Below are positions 42,581 to 53,499 of a DNA stretch of 64,000 bases, one piece after another. The position numbers were made by a program, and so were the translations under genes. Source of the stretch: Bacteroidota bacterium (GTDB taxonomy: Bacteria; Bacteroidota; Bacteroidia; Bacteroidales; JAAUTT01); NCBI GenBank assembly GCA_030706405.1, contig JAUZOO010000012.1:107890-171889 (forward strand), read 5' to 3'. A model generated the notes under the pieces. The model was given only the letters and a program-made list of their open reading frames with translations. It was not told the origin of the DNA and made no database searches. The number at the start of each line of letters is the position of its first letter. The stretch's first letter is position 1.

Positions 42581-43270
42581 TTAAATTATAAGTTTAAACC
42601 CTTTGCCATGTACATTCAAAATCTCGACTGAAGGTTCGTCTTTAAGGTATTTTCTTAATTTAGTGATATATACATCCATGCTACGGGCATTAAAATAGCT
42701 GTCGTCTACCCAAATAGTTTTAAGGGCGTAATTTCGTTCAAGGACATTATTCATATTGTCACACAGCATTTTAAGCAATTCAGACTCCTTGGTTGTCAGC
42801 TTATGCGTCTGATCGTCAGAGATAAGTGCTTGTTTCTGAAAATCAAAAGTATATTTACCAAGCTTATAAACCGTTTGACCTGAAAATTTACTTTCAGCCT
42901 TAATACGGCGTAAAATTGCCTCAATACGGAACAACAGTTCCTCCATACTAAAAGGCTTGGTAATGTAATCGTCTCCTCCAAGTTTAAAACCCTGCAGTAC
43001 GTCTTCCTTTAAGGATTTAGCAGTCAAAAACATAATTGGTATATCCTTGTTTATTGCCCTTATTTCGCGAGCCAGCGTAAATCCGTCTTTGATAGGCATC
43101 ATCACGTCGAGGATACATAAATCGTAAAAATTTCGCTGGAAGCTTTTAAATGCTTTTTCCCCGTCGGGTAACAAATCTGTTTCGAAATCCTTGGCTTGGA
43201 GGTATTCCTTCAGCAATACTCCCAAATTTTCATCGTCCTCAGCCAGTAATATCCGTATTTTCGAATTCAT
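42581..43270 (-). CDS. OmpR-family response regulator (RprY-like)
   Basis: A 229-residue response regulator. The receiver has the acidic pair Asp12/Asp13, phosphoacceptor Asp55 (LCILDVMMP), and the conserved Thr and Lys (FLTAKS, YITKPF). The winged-helix DNA-binding domain covers about 130-229 (LTTKESELLKMLC, MDVYITKLRKYLKDEPSVEI). It is encoded 40 bp after its histidine kinase. The N-terminus strongly resembles Bacteroides RprY; the symbol is left blank because the call is by eye. Confidence 0.88.
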   Translation of the reverse strand: MNSKIRILLAEDDENLGVLLKEYLQAKDFETDLLPDGEKAFKSFQRNFYDLCILDVMMPIKDGFTLAREIRAINKDIPIMFLTAKSLKEDVLQGFKLGGDDYITKPFSMEELLFRIEAILRRIKAESKFSGQTVYKLGKYTFDFQKQALISDDQTHKLTTKESELLKMLCDNMNNVLERNYALKTIWVDDSYFNARSMDVYITKLRKYLKDEPSVEILNVHGKGFKLII

Positions 43271-43310
43271 AGTTAAATTGTTACAAGAATTTAAATAAAT
43301 TTCCCGGGAA

Positions 43311-44885
43311 TTATTCTTCCATCAACACCGGTAGCAAAATTTCAAATTTAGTACCGACATTCACTTCACTTTCGAGCGATATTTTCCCATTATGCTCCTT
43401 CACAACCTTTTGAACATAGCTCAACCCAAGTCCAAACCCTTTAACATTATGCACGTTACCCGTTGGAACACGATAAAACCTTTCAAAAATACGCTTTTGG
43501 TTATCCTTACTGATCCCAATCCCGTTATCTTCAATGGTAATAGCAATCCATTTCTTTTTATTTACGGTACTTACCGAGATACTTGGCTGCCCCTTTGTAT
43601 ATTTTATGGCATTATCCAGTAAATTTAATAAAACATTGGCGAAATGTACTTCATCAATGTTGACAATCGAATATTCAGCATCTAAATTTTTAACAATCTG
43701 TCCATTACGATTCTTCACCTGGATAATAAAATTCTTTACAACACTGTTTATCAGCTCGTGAATATCTAACCGCCTTATTTTGAGATTCATCTGGTTCTTC
43801 TCAAAAATAGCAGCCTGAAGTACTTTCTCCACCTGAAAACTAAGCCGTTTACTTTCGTCGTGGATTACTTTTGACAGATGGTCGACATTTTTCATCCCAT
43901 TGGGAATACTTCCATCATTTAACATCTGTGAGGCTAACGAAATTGTGGCAATCGGTGTTTTAAGCTCGTGGGTCATATTGTTTACAAAATCGTTCCGGAT
44001 TTCCGAGACTTTCTTTTGACGGATAATTACAAACAATGTATAACCGAAGGTAATAAGAATCACAATTGTTAATAAAACCGAAGAAGCCCCCATAAGCCCC
44101 AGCGATTCAGCAAGATAACTTTTCTCCGTTGGGAAATATAAAACTAAATAGTTCGGATTTGAAACAAGATCGTTTGGCTGTAACCTTCCTGAAAAAAGTT
44201 TAATATCTGTTTTGCTGTCAAAATTTTCGGACTGCATTACAATATTTCGCTGGTCGTCAAGCACTGCATATTCGAACGGTAAATTAATGTTAATTTCGTC
44301 AAGTTCATTGCGTATCAACGACTGAAGTTTTTCCGGACTTACCCGATCCCTGAACTTCCTCCCAGGTTTAGACATCCTATCCACAATCCTTTCAACAAAT
44401 CGTTGCTGGTCGACAATTTTATTTGTCAACTGCGGCTGAAATTTTTTTTTCGAGCCCGAAACCCGAGACTGATTTTCGGAGTAATATTCGTGGCTAAACA
44501 ATACGGAATCAAAAATTAACCCATTTTCGGAAGATATAGTAATTCGTGATGCGGCATATTGAGGAACAGAGGCCGCATTGTCCGGCTCGTTCCGCAACTC
44601 ATCCTTCCGGCTAACATCCTGCCAATTGCCCACTGTATCCACAAACCGTCCGCGCAACGACAGATCCTTTTGTTTATAGGCATTTATTTCTCGCAGGATA
44701 TTATCAACAGTTTCATTCTCCTGCAACATCCTCGATACGTTAATTATCGAATTATTAATATGTTGCTGAAACAATTCTTCTTTCAGACGATACGCTTTTT
44801 TAATCCAGAATCCCTGTACGGCAATTAATCCGAAAACAGCAATTCCGATCAGTCCTATTAATATAGCTATCCGTTTCTTATTCAT
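43311..44885 (-). CDS. Sensor histidine kinase (RprX-like)
   Basis: A 524-residue membrane kinase. Transmembrane segments are at about 7-28 and 266-288, framing a 235-residue periplasmic sensor domain. His306 in FVNNMTHELKTPIATI is the phosphorylation site, and the ATP-binding N, G1, F and G2 boxes appear in NLLDNAIKYT, IEDNGIGIS, IFERFYRV and GFGLGLSYV. There is no HAMP domain. It lies upstream of the OmpR-type regulator in the order kinase-regulator, like RprX-RprY of Bacteroides. The signal is unknown. Confidence 0.88.
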   Translation of the reverse strand: MNKKRIAILIGLIGIAVFGLIAVQGFWIKKAYRLKEELFQQHINNSIINVSRMLQENETVDNILREINAYKQKDLSLRGRFVDTVGNWQDVSRKDELRNEPDNAASVPQYAASRITISSENGLIFDSVLFSHEYYSENQSRVSGSKKKFQPQLTNKIVDQQRFVERIVDRMSKPGRKFRDRVSPEKLQSLIRNELDEININLPFEYAVLDDQRNIVMQSENFDSKTDIKLFSGRLQPNDLVSNPNYLVLYFPTEKSYLAESLGLMGASSVLLTIVILITFGYTLFVIIRQKKVSEIRNDFVNNMTHELKTPIATISLASQMLNDGSIPNGMKNVDHLSKVIHDESKRLSFQVEKVLQAAIFEKNQMNLKIRRLDIHELINSVVKNFIIQVKNRNGQIVKNLDAEYSIVNIDEVHFANVLLNLLDNAIKYTKGQPSISVSTVNKKKWIAITIEDNGIGISKDNQKRIFERFYRVPTGNVHNVKGFGLGLSYVQKVVKEHNGKISLESEVNVGTKFEILLPVLMEE

Positions 44886-45101
44886 CGTTCAGCAAAGATA
44901 ACAGCAGGTTTTCACCTAGCTATTTGATTTAACAATCTTTAACATTCATTAATATTCGTTAACCTAACTTTAAAGTATGTTTGTATCAACAAAAGTTGCA
45001 GAACGGCAACTTACTGAAATGACACAAAACACAAACATATAATTAGTAGATTTAATACATGTAGTTTTTTCAAATTTAGGTTTGATTGGTTAGTAATAGT
45101 T

Positions 45102-45136
45102 AAAAGAGGGTTGTCGGGAGACACCCTTTCTTTTTT
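45102..45136 (-). terminator. Intrinsic terminator of the acpP-fabF-rnc operon
   Basis: On the minus strand GGGTGTC and GACAACCC form the stem (one bulge) around TCCC, followed by TCTTTT, directly after the IPExxxVDY stop. The region 44886-45101 holds no gene. Confidence 0.7.
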
Positions 45137-45554
45137 ACAGAAGTTTATTCTTCCCTTTAATTTTTTGAGGATCGATTTGAAAAATGGCAGCAATCAGAGG
45201 AATTGTTTTGGCCTTTGAAATAAATTCCGATACGGAAAAATCCTCGTCCTGCAGATAAACCAGAAGTATAAAATCTATATTTTTAAATTCGTCGAGAAAA
45301 AATCCGTTTGGGCAACGATTTGATATTAAGCGATAGTTTGTTTCTCCGCCTAAAGCACAGAATTTCGAAAATTCTAATGTTTCGTTTGTTTTAGGATTAT
45401 GTAGCTTATGATTTTCCCCCTTTACAAAATGCAACTGAAGGAACTCGTTAAAAGCCCAAGACAAGCGGTAATCGTTCTCATGCGAAGAAATCCCCAACAA
45501 TATTAACGATTGGTGTAAATTATCAGAAAGCTTCTGAACATTTTTTTTGCCCAT
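45135..45554 (-). CDS. IPExxxVDY family protein
   Basis: A 139-residue protein of unknown function that in Bacteroidota is encoded right after rnc. Family features are LLGISSHENDYRLSWAFNEFL, NPKTNETLEFSKF, LISNRCPNGFFL and the terminal IAAIFQIDPQKIKGKNKLL. It begins 16 bp after the rnc stop and so belongs to the same transcript. No catalytic motif is visible. The pyruvate kinase gene that often follows is absent here, replaced by the terminator and the histidine kinase gene. Confidence 0.7.
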   Translation of the reverse strand: MGKKNVQKLSDNLHQSLILLGISSHENDYRLSWAFNEFLQLHFVKGENHKLHNPKTNETLEFSKFCALGGETNYRLISNRCPNGFFLDEFKNIDFILLVYLQDEDFSVSEFISKAKTIPLIAAIFQIDPQKIKGKNKLL

Positions 45555-45569
45555 GCAAGCTCTGTTAGA

Positions 45570-46334
45570 TTATTGTTCTTCTATAGATTCAGATCTTGAC
45601 ACTCCGCTAGTTGTTACATTATTATAAGCTTGTTCAGCGGCATTCTGTTCCGCCTCCTTTTTAGAGCGCCCCATACCTTCTCCAATCAGGAGTCCGCTGG
45701 ATTTTACATGTGCTACAAATGAAGGAGCCTGCTCCATTTCAGTATACTCTTCGGCCGTTTCGAATGTAACCATCTCTTTATTTTTTTGTCCCCATTCAAT
45801 TATACGACTCTTATAATCAGTCTCTTTGGACAAAAGATCTTCCAAGTCAACAAAATTCTTAAGCACATAATTAATAATATATTTACGTGTTTTCTCATAC
45901 CCCTTGTCAAGGTAAATAGCGCCGATGAGCGCCTCAAAAGCATCTCCATAAATATGTTTTTTATGGGAATTGCGTTGGGTATTGGAAACAATGAAATAAT
46001 CGACACCAAGGTTTCGAGCTAACTGGTCGAGATTTGCCCGTTTCACAATTTTCGAGCGCATCTGGGTAAGAAACCCTTCTTTTTTGCGGGGAAATTTTTT
46101 AAATAAATAATCGGCTATAACGGCATCTAAAATAGCATCTCCAAGATATTCAAGGCGTTCGTTGTTCACAACAGTGCCATCGGAAAAAGAAATGGAGGCA
46201 GAACGATGCAAAAAAGCAATTTCGTAGAGCTTTAATTTTCCGGGAGTAATTTTAAGATGTTCTCTCAAAAGCAAATAAAACTTCTTATCACGAACGATAA
46301 GAAGTTTTATAGGATGAATCAAATGCTGTATCAC
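45570..46334 (-). CDS. rnc: Ribonuclease III
   Basis: A 254-residue double-stranded-RNA endonuclease. The catalytic signature NERLEYLGDAILDAVIADYLF contains the acidic residues, and GDAFEALIGAIYLDKG has the second acidic set. The dsRNA-binding domain occupies about 170-240 (DYKSRIIEWGQKNKEMVTF, GMGRSKKEAEQNAAEQAY). The N-terminus has about 25 extra residues compared with the E. coli enzyme. It starts 3 bp after fabF, in the standard acpP-fabF-rnc order. Confidence 0.95.
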   Translation of the reverse strand: MIQHLIHPIKLLIVRDKKFYLLLREHLKITPGKLKLYEIAFLHRSASISFSDGTVVNNERLEYLGDAILDAVIADYLFKKFPRKKEGFLTQMRSKIVKRANLDQLARNLGVDYFIVSNTQRNSHKKHIYGDAFEALIGAIYLDKGYEKTRKYIINYVLKNFVDLEDLLSKETDYKSRIIEWGQKNKEMVTFETAEEYTEMEQAPSFVAHVKSSGLLIGEGMGRSKKEAEQNAAEQAYNNVTTSGVSRSESIEEQ

Positions 46335-46337
46335 AAA

Positions 46338-47591
46338 TTACTTTGAGAATTTTTTAAAGATAAGTGCTGCGTTATGACCACCAAAACCAAAAGTATTACT
46401 TAATGCGGCATTTACTGTACGCTGTTGAGCTTTGTTAAAGGTAAAATTTAACTTGCCGTCAATTTCAGGATCGTCAGTGAAATGGTTAATGGTAGGCGGA
46501 ACGATATCGTTTTTAACAGCAAGTATCGCTGCCATAGCCTCAATTGCTCCGGCTGCACCGAGTAAATGCCCGGTCATCGATTTAGTACTACTAATATTCA
46601 AGTTATAAGCATGTTCCCCAAACACTTGTTGTATTGCTTTCGTTTCTGCAATATCCCCAAGAGGAGTAGAAGTGCCATGAACATTAATATAATCTATATC
46701 GGAAGGATTCAATGATGCGTCTTCCAAGGCACTGGCCATTACCCTTTTGGCTCCGTCGCCTTCGGGGTGTGGTGCTGTGAGATGGTAAGCATCAGCAGAC
46801 ATGCCACCGCCGACAATTTCGGCATAGATGTTTGCCCCTCGGGCAATAGCATGTTCATACTCCTCAATAATCAATGCTCCTGCTCCCTCACCAATTATAA
46901 ACCCATCTCGATCCTTATCAAAAGGTCTCGATGCAGTTTTGTAATTGTCGTTGTTTTGGGATAAGGCCTGCATTGAACTGAACCCGCCTACACCAGCCTC
47001 GTTGATAGCGGCTTCTGAACCACCGGCAACAAAGATATTGGCTTTTCCAAGACGGATATAATTAAATGCGTCAATGATCGCATTTGATCCTGAGGCGCAA
47101 GCTGAAACCGTACAAAAATTAGGACCTTTAAATCCATGTTTGATGGAAATCTGTCCTGCTGCAATATCAGAAATCATTTTTGGAATAAAAAAGGGACTAA
47201 ATCGAGGAGTTCCGTCCCCAGCAAAAAAGCCCTTTAACTCATCGAAAAATGTTCCGATACCACCGATCCCCGAAGCCCATATAACACCAGCTCTATTCCT
47301 GTCAATTTTTTCAAGGTCAAGGCCAGAATCTTTTATGGCTTCATCGGCCGCAACCATAGCAAACATGGTATAGAGATCGTATTTTTTGGCCTCTTTGCGG
47401 TCGAAGAAAGCTGCGGGATCAAAATTTTTCACCTCGCAAGCAAACCTTGTTTTAAACTTAGACGCATCAAAACGAGTGATAGGCTCAGCACCACTTACGC
47501 CGTTTACCAAACTGTTCCAGAAATCCTGGTGATTATTGCCAATTGGCGTTAGCGCTCCGAGACCTGTAATTACTGCCCGTTTTAACTGCAT
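46338..47591 (-). CDS. fabF: Beta-ketoacyl-ACP synthase II
   Basis: A 417-residue condensing enzyme that elongates fatty acids by adding malonyl-ACP. The nucleophile lies in CTVSACASGSNAI; the two active-site histidines are in INVHGTSTPLGD and KSMTGHLLGAAG. Start VITGLGALTPIGNN and end NTFGFGGHNAALIF are family-typical. It is 22 bp downstream of acpP, its substrate carrier. Confidence 0.95.
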   Translation of the reverse strand: MQLKRAVITGLGALTPIGNNHQDFWNSLVNGVSGAEPITRFDASKFKTRFACEVKNFDPAAFFDRKEAKKYDLYTMFAMVAADEAIKDSGLDLEKIDRNRAGVIWASGIGGIGTFFDELKGFFAGDGTPRFSPFFIPKMISDIAAGQISIKHGFKGPNFCTVSACASGSNAIIDAFNYIRLGKANIFVAGGSEAAINEAGVGGFSSMQALSQNNDNYKTASRPFDKDRDGFIIGEGAGALIIEEYEHAIARGANIYAEIVGGGMSADAYHLTAPHPEGDGAKRVMASALEDASLNPSDIDYINVHGTSTPLGDIAETKAIQQVFGEHAYNLNISSTKSMTGHLLGAAGAIEAMAAILAVKNDIVPPTINHFTDDPEIDGKLNFTFNKAQQRTVNAALSNTFGFGGHNAALIFKKFSK

Positions 47592-47613
47592 AAATTCTAA
47601 TTTAAAACAAATG

Positions 47614-47850
47614 TTACTTTACGTTGGCTTCAATATATTTGATAGCATCGCCAACGGTTCCGATGTTTTCAGCTTGATCATCAGGAATACCAATATTGAA
47701 TTCTTTTTCGAACTCCATGATCAATTCAACAGTGTCAAGAGAATCGGCACCCAAGTCGTTTGTGAAGCTTGCTTCTGGAGTTACTTCAGTTTCGTCAACT
47801 CCTAACTTGTCTACGATGATAGCTTTTACTCTTGATGCAATATCAGACAT
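47614..47850 (-). CDS. acpP: Acyl carrier protein
   Basis: A 78-residue acidic four-helix protein. The phosphopantetheine attachment serine lies in [13 protein letters not shown], the universal DSL motif. It carries growing acyl chains for FabF and other synthases. It heads the minus-strand operon acpP-fabF-rnc-IPExxxVDY and is divergent from purN with a 185-bp promoter region. Confidence 0.96.
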   Translation of the reverse strand: MSDIASRVKAIIVDKLGVDETEVTPEASFTNDLGADSLDTVELIMEFEKEFNIGIPDDQAENIGTVGDAIKYIEANVK

Positions 47851-48035
47851 ACGCTTAAAATTTAGTTAATTAATGTTTAAACTGTAAAAATTTTAACTGT
47901 GCAAAGAAATGTAATTCTTCAAAATTATCAAACAAAAAAATCAGAATCGATGATTTTTTTTGGAAAAAATGTAGTTTTTTTGCGCTACAGAATCGATAAC
48001 TTTTTGATTCTTAATTCATATTTTATCTGTATAGA

Positions 48036-48605
48036 ATGAAGAAAATTGCCATTTTTGCTTCCGGCTCAGGGTCGAATGCCCAGAATATTATCGAATATTT
48101 CGCTCAAAAACCTGTGGCTCAGGTCGAATTAATCCTTACTAACAGGAGTGATGCGTATGTCCTTAATCGTGCCGAGAGCTTTAACATCCCCGCTTATATC
48201 TTCACCCGTGATGAATTATACAATTCGACATTAATCCTACAACTTCTTGCGAAACACAACATTGATTTAATAGTGTTAGCAGGATTTCTTTGGTTGGTGC
48301 CTGATAATCTTTTAAAAACTTACCCTAACCGTATTGTTAATATTCACCCTGCTTTATTGCCCCAATATGGAGGGAAAGGGATGTACGGAGCCCGGGTTCA
48401 CGAAGCCGTTATTGCAAATCAGGAGAAGTTTTCGGGCATAACCATACATTATATTAATGAACGTTACGACGAAGGGGATGCTATTTTTCAAGCCAAATGT
48501 GAGGTAATGCCCAATGATACCCCCGATTCCCTTGCCGAAAGGGTGCACGCGCTGGAATATGAGCATTTTCCACGGGTAATTGATGAAATTTTAGCTTCAT
48601 ATTAG
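48036..48605 (+). CDS. purN: Phosphoribosylglycinamide formyltransferase
   Basis: A 189-residue folate-dependent enzyme of purine synthesis that formylates GAR. It shows the start IAIFASGSGSNAQNIIEYF (phosphate loop), the catalytic triad region NRIVNIHPALLPQYGGKGMYG with the essential Asn and His, and the later Asp in ERYDEGDAIFQA. Full length. Divergent from acpP, the order usual in Bacteroidota. Confidence 0.95.
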   Translation: MKKIAIFASGSGSNAQNIIEYFAQKPVAQVELILTNRSDAYVLNRAESFNIPAYIFTRDELYNSTLILQLLAKHNIDLIVLAGFLWLVPDNLLKTYPNRIVNIHPALLPQYGGKGMYGARVHEAVIANQEKFSGITIHYINERYDEGDAIFQAKCEVMPNDTPDSLAERVHALEYEHFPRVIDEILASY

Positions 48606-48625
48606 TACTAATCTCGCAGCGAATT

Positions 48626-48667
48626 AAAAAGGCCAATATTCTTATATTTAGAATATTGGCCTTTTTT
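48626..48667. terminator. Bidirectional intrinsic terminator after purN
   Basis: AAGGCCAATATTC and GAATATTGGCCTT form a 13-bp stem, with A-run before and TTTTTT after. Confidence 0.9.
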
Positions 48668-48672
48668 AATGT

Positions 48673-48724
48673 ATATACAGAAGACCTGACGAGCCAATAG
48701 GATCTATCAGGTCTTCTGTATATT
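48673..48724. terminator. Second long hairpin between purN and leuS
   Basis: ATATACAGAAGACCTGA (48673-48689) and TCAGGTCTTCTGTATAT (48708-48724) form a perfect 17-bp stem around an 18-base loop. It lies just after the leuS stop on the minus strand. A T-run is not adjacent, so it may act as an mRNA 3-prime stabilising hairpin together with the preceding terminator. Confidence 0.6.
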
Positions 48725-48739
48725 TCAGACTACCTTCGA

Positions 48740-51394
48740 TTAAATCACGATATTCACAATTTTGTTCGGAACGATAATAACCTTCTTAGGAGTCTGTCCG
48801 TTGAGCCATTTTTCGGCGGCAGGGTCGGCAAGGACAATCTTTTCAATTTCGCTTACCGGCAAATCCTTCGCAAGTTCAAGTTCAAAACGTTTCTTCCCGT
48901 TAAAAGAAACCGGATAGTTAAAGGTTTCTTCTTGAAGATATTTGGCTTCGGCAACCGGATACGGCTCGTATGACAGAGTTTCGCCGTGGCCGAGTACCTT
49001 CCAGAGTTCTTCGGCCAAGTGAGGCGCGTACGGAGCCAGTACCTTAGCAAAAACCTCTCCGGTATGTTTTGTAACCTTCTGCTTCTTAATACAAAGATTA
49101 TTGAAGATCATCATTTGGGCAATCCCGGTATTAAAACTCAAATGTTCAATGTCATAGCTTACCTTTTCGATGGTTTTATGCAGAAGTTTGAGTACTTCCA
49201 GATCTTCTTCGCCTTCAAAATAATTTTCGGGGTTGCCAAAGAAACGGCTTACGCGGGAAAGAAACCCGAACACCCCTTTAACACCAGTTTCGGCCCAAGG
49301 CTTGGTGGCTTCGAGCGGCCCCATAAACATCTCGTAAAGACGAAGCGAATCGGCACCAAATTGAGCAACCACATCGTCGGGTGTTACAACATTTTTGAGC
49401 GATTTCGACATCTTGGCCACAATCTGACGAAGTTCTTCGCCCGTTTCGGTATGGAAATATTTACCGTCGCGTTCTTCCACCAAGTCGGATGTTACTTTAG
49501 CCCCGGTTTGGGTTTCATAAGCAAAGGCCAGGATCATGCCTTGATTGAAAAGTTTCTGGTAAGGTTCGTCGGTGGAAACGATGCCGAGATCGAACAGTAC
49601 TTTATGCCAGAAACGGCTGTAAAGCAGGTGAAGAACGGCATGTTCAGCACCTCCAACATACAAATCGACAGGCATCCAATAATTTTCGGCAACTTTCGAA
49701 AACGGTTCCTCGTCGTTAAGCGGGTCGATGTAACGGAGGTAATACCAGCACGAACCTGCCCACTGGGGCATGGTATTGGTTTCGCGACGGCCTTTGCGTC
49801 CATCGGGACCGATAACGTTTAGCCATTCTTCGGAATTAGAGAGCGGAGATTCACCATTTTCCCCGGGTTGATATTTATCGAGCTGAGGCAACTCAACAGG
49901 AAGCTGGTCGTCGCTTACTACAGAGATTTCGCCATCTTCCCAATGGATAACAGGGAACGGCTCACCCCAGTAACGCTGACGGCTAAACAACCAATCGCGC
50001 ATCTTAAAGTTTACTTTAGCAGTTCCCTGCCCTATTTTTTCGAGCCATTTAATAACGGTGTCGATACCTTCTTTTTTATTAAGCCCGTTGATGTTAAGCC
50101 CTGAAACTTCGCTGGCGGAGTTGATGTAAGCACCATCTTCGGTCCAGCAAGCATCGCCGGCCAACACTTTCGGACGGAGTTCGTCATCGGCTGAAGTCGG
50201 ATCGAGGATGCAGATTACCGACAGGTTAAACTTCTTTGCGAAATCGAAGTCGCGGGTATCATGTGCCGGAACAGCCATGATGGCTCCGGTTCCATAACCT
50301 GTCAAAACATAATCGGCAGCCCAGATTGGAATCTTAACCCCGTTAACCGGATTGATGGCATAGCGTCCGGTAAATACACCGGTTTTATCCTTAGCGAGAT
50401 CGGTACGGTCAAGTTCCGACTTCAATGCGGTAGCTTTGATATAATCGGCAACAGCCGTAGCCTGATCGGGAGTAACGATGGTGTCGATCAGCGGGTGTTC
50501 GGGAGCAACAACCATATAGGTAGCGCCAAACAGCGTGTCGGGACGGGTGGTGAAAACGCGTAACTTTTGGTCGAGACCTTCGATTTGAAAATCGACTTCG
50601 GCACCGGTAGAACGCCCAATCCAGTTACGCTGCATATCTTTTACACCTTCGGACCAGTCGAGGCTATCGAGTCCGGAGAGCAGCCGTTCGCCATAATGAG
50701 GAATCCGAAGCATCCATTGTTTAAGATTCTTGCGCACTACAGGATGGCCGCATTTTTCATGGGTTCCGTCGGTAAGCACTTCTTCGTTGGCACAAACAAT
50801 TTTGCAGTTACTGCACCACCAGACCTGGGCATTATCGTAATAAGCCAGACGACGATCGTCGATATATTGACGGGCAGCATCTTTGCCTTGCGCCTTCACG
50901 TCTTCTGGAACAACCAGTTCGCTGATGGGACGGCCCTTTTGCTGTTCGTTGTCGAACCATGTATTGTACAGACGGATAAAAATCCACTGCGTCCATTTAA
51001 AATATTTAGGGTCGGTAGTGTTGATTTCACGATCCCAGTCGTAGCTTAATCCCAACATTTTAATCTGACGACGGAAGTTGTCACAATTTTTATTGGTGGT
51101 GATAGCCGGGTGGGTGCCGGTTTGTATGGCATACTGCTCGGCAGGAAGCCCAAACGCATCCCAACCCATGGGATGAAGCACGTTGAAGCCTTTCATCCGT
51201 TTGTAACGGCTCACGATATCGGTAGCGGTATACCCCTCGGGATGGCCAACGTGCAACCCGGCTCCGGAAGGATAGGGAAACATATCGAGTACGTAATATT
51301 TAGGCTTAGAAGGGTCGAAACGAGTTTTAAACGTTTTGTTCTTTTCCCAATATTCTTGCCAGCGGGCTTCGATTTCCGAAAAATTGTATTCCAT
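48740..51394 (-). CDS. leuS: Leucyl-tRNA synthetase
   Basis: An 884-residue class I synthetase. The HIGH box is [13 protein letters not shown] and the KMSKS loop is [15 protein letters not shown]. The editing (CP1) domain covers about 230-420, with [19 protein letters not shown] and the [16 protein letters not shown] loop. The tRNA-binding domain ends in [16 protein letters not shown]. Length and order match the bacterial type. It is a single-gene unit. Confidence 0.96.
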   Translation of the reverse strand: MEYNFSEIEARWQEYWEKNKTFKTRFDPSKPKYYVLDMFPYPSGAGLHVGHPEGYTATDIVSRYKRMKGFNVLHPMGWDAFGLPAEQYAIQTGTHPAITTNKNCDNFRRQIKMLGLSYDWDREINTTDPKYFKWTQWIFIRLYNTWFDNEQQKGRPISELVVPEDVKAQGKDAARQYIDDRRLAYYDNAQVWWCSNCKIVCANEEVLTDGTHEKCGHPVVRKNLKQWMLRIPHYGERLLSGLDSLDWSEGVKDMQRNWIGRSTGAEVDFQIEGLDQKLRVFTTRPDTLFGATYMVVAPEHPLIDTIVTPDQATAVADYIKATALKSELDRTDLAKDKTGVFTGRYAINPVNGVKIPIWAADYVLTGYGTGAIMAVPAHDTRDFDFAKKFNLSVICILDPTSADDELRPKVLAGDACWTEDGAYINSASEVSGLNINGLNKKEGIDTVIKWLEKIGQGTAKVNFKMRDWLFSRQRYWGEPFPVIHWEDGEISVVSDDQLPVELPQLDKYQPGENGESPLSNSEEWLNVIGPDGRKGRRETNTMPQWAGSCWYYLRYIDPLNDEEPFSKVAENYWMPVDLYVGGAEHAVLHLLYSRFWHKVLFDLGIVSTDEPYQKLFNQGMILAFAYETQTGAKVTSDLVEERDGKYFHTETGEELRQIVAKMSKSLKNVVTPDDVVAQFGADSLRLYEMFMGPLEATKPWAETGVKGVFGFLSRVSRFFGNPENYFEGEEDLEVLKLLHKTIEKVSYDIEHLSFNTGIAQMMIFNNLCIKKQKVTKHTGEVFAKVLAPYAPHLAEELWKVLGHGETLSYEPYPVAEAKYLQEETFNYPVSFNGKKRFELELAKDLPVSEIEKIVLADPAAEKWLNGQTPKKVIIVPNKIVNIVI

Positions 51395-51507
51395 ATTCAG
51401 CTAAATAATTCTGTTCCAATAAATAATAAACAGGTCAAGTTCGATAATATATAAGTTGCGAATTTAGAAAAAGTTGAGAACTTATCGTACAATTTATCCA
51501 ACAGGTC

Positions 51508-53055
51508 TCAACTCTGAATTTTAAAATAAGCCACAGCTTCCTTCAATCCATTAACCTCGTTAACAAGTTCTTCGGCACTCGAAGATAACTCTTCGGCTGA
51601 GGCTGCACTTTGCTGTGCTACGTTATTGAGCTGTTGTATAGCATTATTTATCTGGTTCAAACCTCCATTTTGTTCAATGCTTGATGATACTATTTCCTGA
51701 ACCAGAGATGATGTTTGCTCAATGTTTGGTACGACATTAATTAATTTATAGGAAGCTTGTTCCGAAGCATTCACACAACTACGAGAAAGGATATCGATTT
51801 CATCCGCAGCCTTTTTGCTCCGTTCAGCTAACTTACGGACTTCGGTAGCAACAACAGCAAAACCTTTACCCTGTTCTCCAGCCCGGGCAGCTTCTACTGC
51901 AGCATTTAAAGCAAGGATATTTGTCTGAAAAGCAATATCATTAATTATTTCTATCTTCTTTACAATATCTATCACTCCTTCTACCGACGATTTCACGGCT
52001 TTGCTACTTTCATTCACATCAGCCGAAGCCGATTGAGCCACCTTCTCAGTTTTTCGGGCATTATCAACTTTCTGCTGAAGGTTAGCTGTCATTTCTTCAG
52101 TTGATGATGATACTTCCTGAACAGAAGAAGCCAGCTCGTTTGCCCCTTGTGAAAGTTGCTCCGATACTTTGGAGAGTTGCTCACTGGTATGAGTTATATT
52201 CTCAGCCCCGCTGAAAATATTTTCTATAATCAACTTCATTTTATCGGACATATCCCACACTGCGCCAAATATTCCGTTCCGCGTCCCGTATTTTGAAAAA
52301 TCGATATGAAGGTTTCCATTAGCAATCTCTCTGGTAATTCGGGCTATTATAGCTGGTTCGCCTCCAATCTGCCCCAAAAGCTGACGAATAATTATAAAAC
52401 AGAAAAAACAGGTTACCACAACAATTATAATACCTATTAATATAAGGTAAAAAATACGCATTTTCATCAATTGCAGAGAACTGGACTCCTCCTCCGAGGC
52501 CCTTTGAATAGAAATCTTTACTAATTTGTCGATCACAATACGATGCTGTTCGTACAGATTTTTAAGCGTCCCGTTGGCAATTTCCCTAGCCTTAGCCTTA
52601 TTCCCCGCCTGTAAAGCTGGGAAATAATCATGAAGAGCTACATTATAAAATTCTTGAGCAGGAGTATACGCTTCCTGAATCATTAGCGTTTTCATCTCGC
52701 CTTCTTCGAGGTCTTTTGACCAGAAATTATGGCGATCGTCATACTCGGATTTAAGCTTATTAAATCGATCTACAAAAAATTGAATTTTAGAGCTGTCTGG
52801 TTCTTCGAGCGCCTGAAGTACAACCAGATTCGATTCAATGATATACTCTGGAGGCGGAAGAATATCGGCTACAAGATCCTTGCTTTGGATAATGCGGTTA
52901 TAAATGGGGCCTTGCACTTTAACAATATTCATAGTATTGGAGAATACAATACTAAACAGCACAAAACCAACAATAAAGCAAATTGTTAATAAATATAATT
53001 TTACAGAAATTTTAAGATGCGCCAACTTTTTAAACAAACCAACTTTTTCCTTCAT
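51508..53055 (-). CDS. Methyl-accepting chemotaxis protein
   Basis: About 515 residues from the Met at 53055; the frame is open to 53097 but the extra residues are not family-like. The N-terminal transmembrane segment ([20 protein letters not shown]) is followed by a periplasmic four-helix-bundle-type domain and a second segment ([21 protein letters not shown]). A short HAMP-like region leads to the cytoplasmic signalling hairpin, whose tip is [20 protein letters not shown]. Serine/alanine-rich helices flank it as methylation sites. It should report to CheA/CheW; no che genes are in the window. Confidence 0.88.
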   Translation of the reverse strand: MKEKVGLFKKLAHLKISVKLYLLTICFIVGFVLFSIVFSNTMNIVKVQGPIYNRIIQSKDLVADILPPPEYIIESNLVVLQALEEPDSSKIQFFVDRFNKLKSEYDDRHNFWSKDLEEGEMKTLMIQEAYTPAQEFYNVALHDYFPALQAGNKAKAREIANGTLKNLYEQHRIVIDKLVKISIQRASEEESSSLQLMKMRIFYLILIGIIIVVVTCFFCFIIIRQLLGQIGGEPAIIARITREIANGNLHIDFSKYGTRNGIFGAVWDMSDKMKLIIENIFSGAENITHTSEQLSKVSEQLSQGANELASSVQEVSSSTEEMTANLQQKVDNARKTEKVAQSASADVNESSKAVKSSVEGVIDIVKKIEIINDIAFQTNILALNAAVEAARAGEQGKGFAVVATEVRKLAERSKKAADEIDILSRSCVNASEQASYKLINVVPNIEQTSSLVQEIVSSSIEQNGGLNQINNAIQQLNNVAQQSAASAEELSSSAEELVNEVNGLKEAVAYFKIQS

Positions 53056-53297
53056 AATAATTTTAATTGAAAAGATTCTTCCGGGCAGGTATTTCAATTA
53101 CATGCCAACAAAATATGGATGCGATAAATTAGGGGAAATAAAAGGGAGGGAAACAGAAGGCGAACAAAGATAAATCAATACTTTTATAATACAATCAACC
53201 AGACAGCTTTATAAGAGTTCTTAAATGGAATGTTTTTACGGAAATTGGATAAAAACAGGATAATTAAAAAAAAATCCTATTTTTGTGCTCCGTAAAT

Positions 53298-53372
53298 GGC
53301 CCCATAGTTCAATGGACAGAATTTCAGATTCCGGTTCTGACGATATGAGTTCGAATCTCGTTGGGGTCACCA
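53298..53372 (+). tRNA. tRNA-Arg (anticodon CCG)
   Basis: The cloverleaf is complete: acceptor GGCCCCA pairs with TGGGGTC (one G-T), the D-arm has AGTTCAATGGACAGA, and the anticodon stem TCAGA/TCTGA closes the loop TTCCGGT with anticodon CCG. The T-arm is GAGTTCGAATCTC. The 3-prime CCA is encoded (53370-53372). Confidence 0.92.
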
Positions 53373-53378
53373 GTTAAA

Positions 53379-53415
53379 ACAAAACCGTGTAACATATTTT
53401 GTTACACGGTTTTGT
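53379..53415 (+). terminator. Intrinsic terminator after tRNA-Arg
   Basis: ACAAAACCGTGTAACA and TGTTACACGGTTTTGT form a perfect 16-bp stem around a 5-base loop, starting seven bases after the tRNA. Confidence 0.88.
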
Positions 53416-53499
53416 CATTTAAAACGTACAAACTACTCTGATCGGATAAAACTTCCCTGATAATTTTCGAAAGCTTCAACTCACTTAACGACCACACTA

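Noticed and set aside
53298..53372. tRNA-Arg as attachment site of the CAST-like element
   Set aside because: It lies 24 kb from the element, shows no disruption or duplication, and no spacer matches it.
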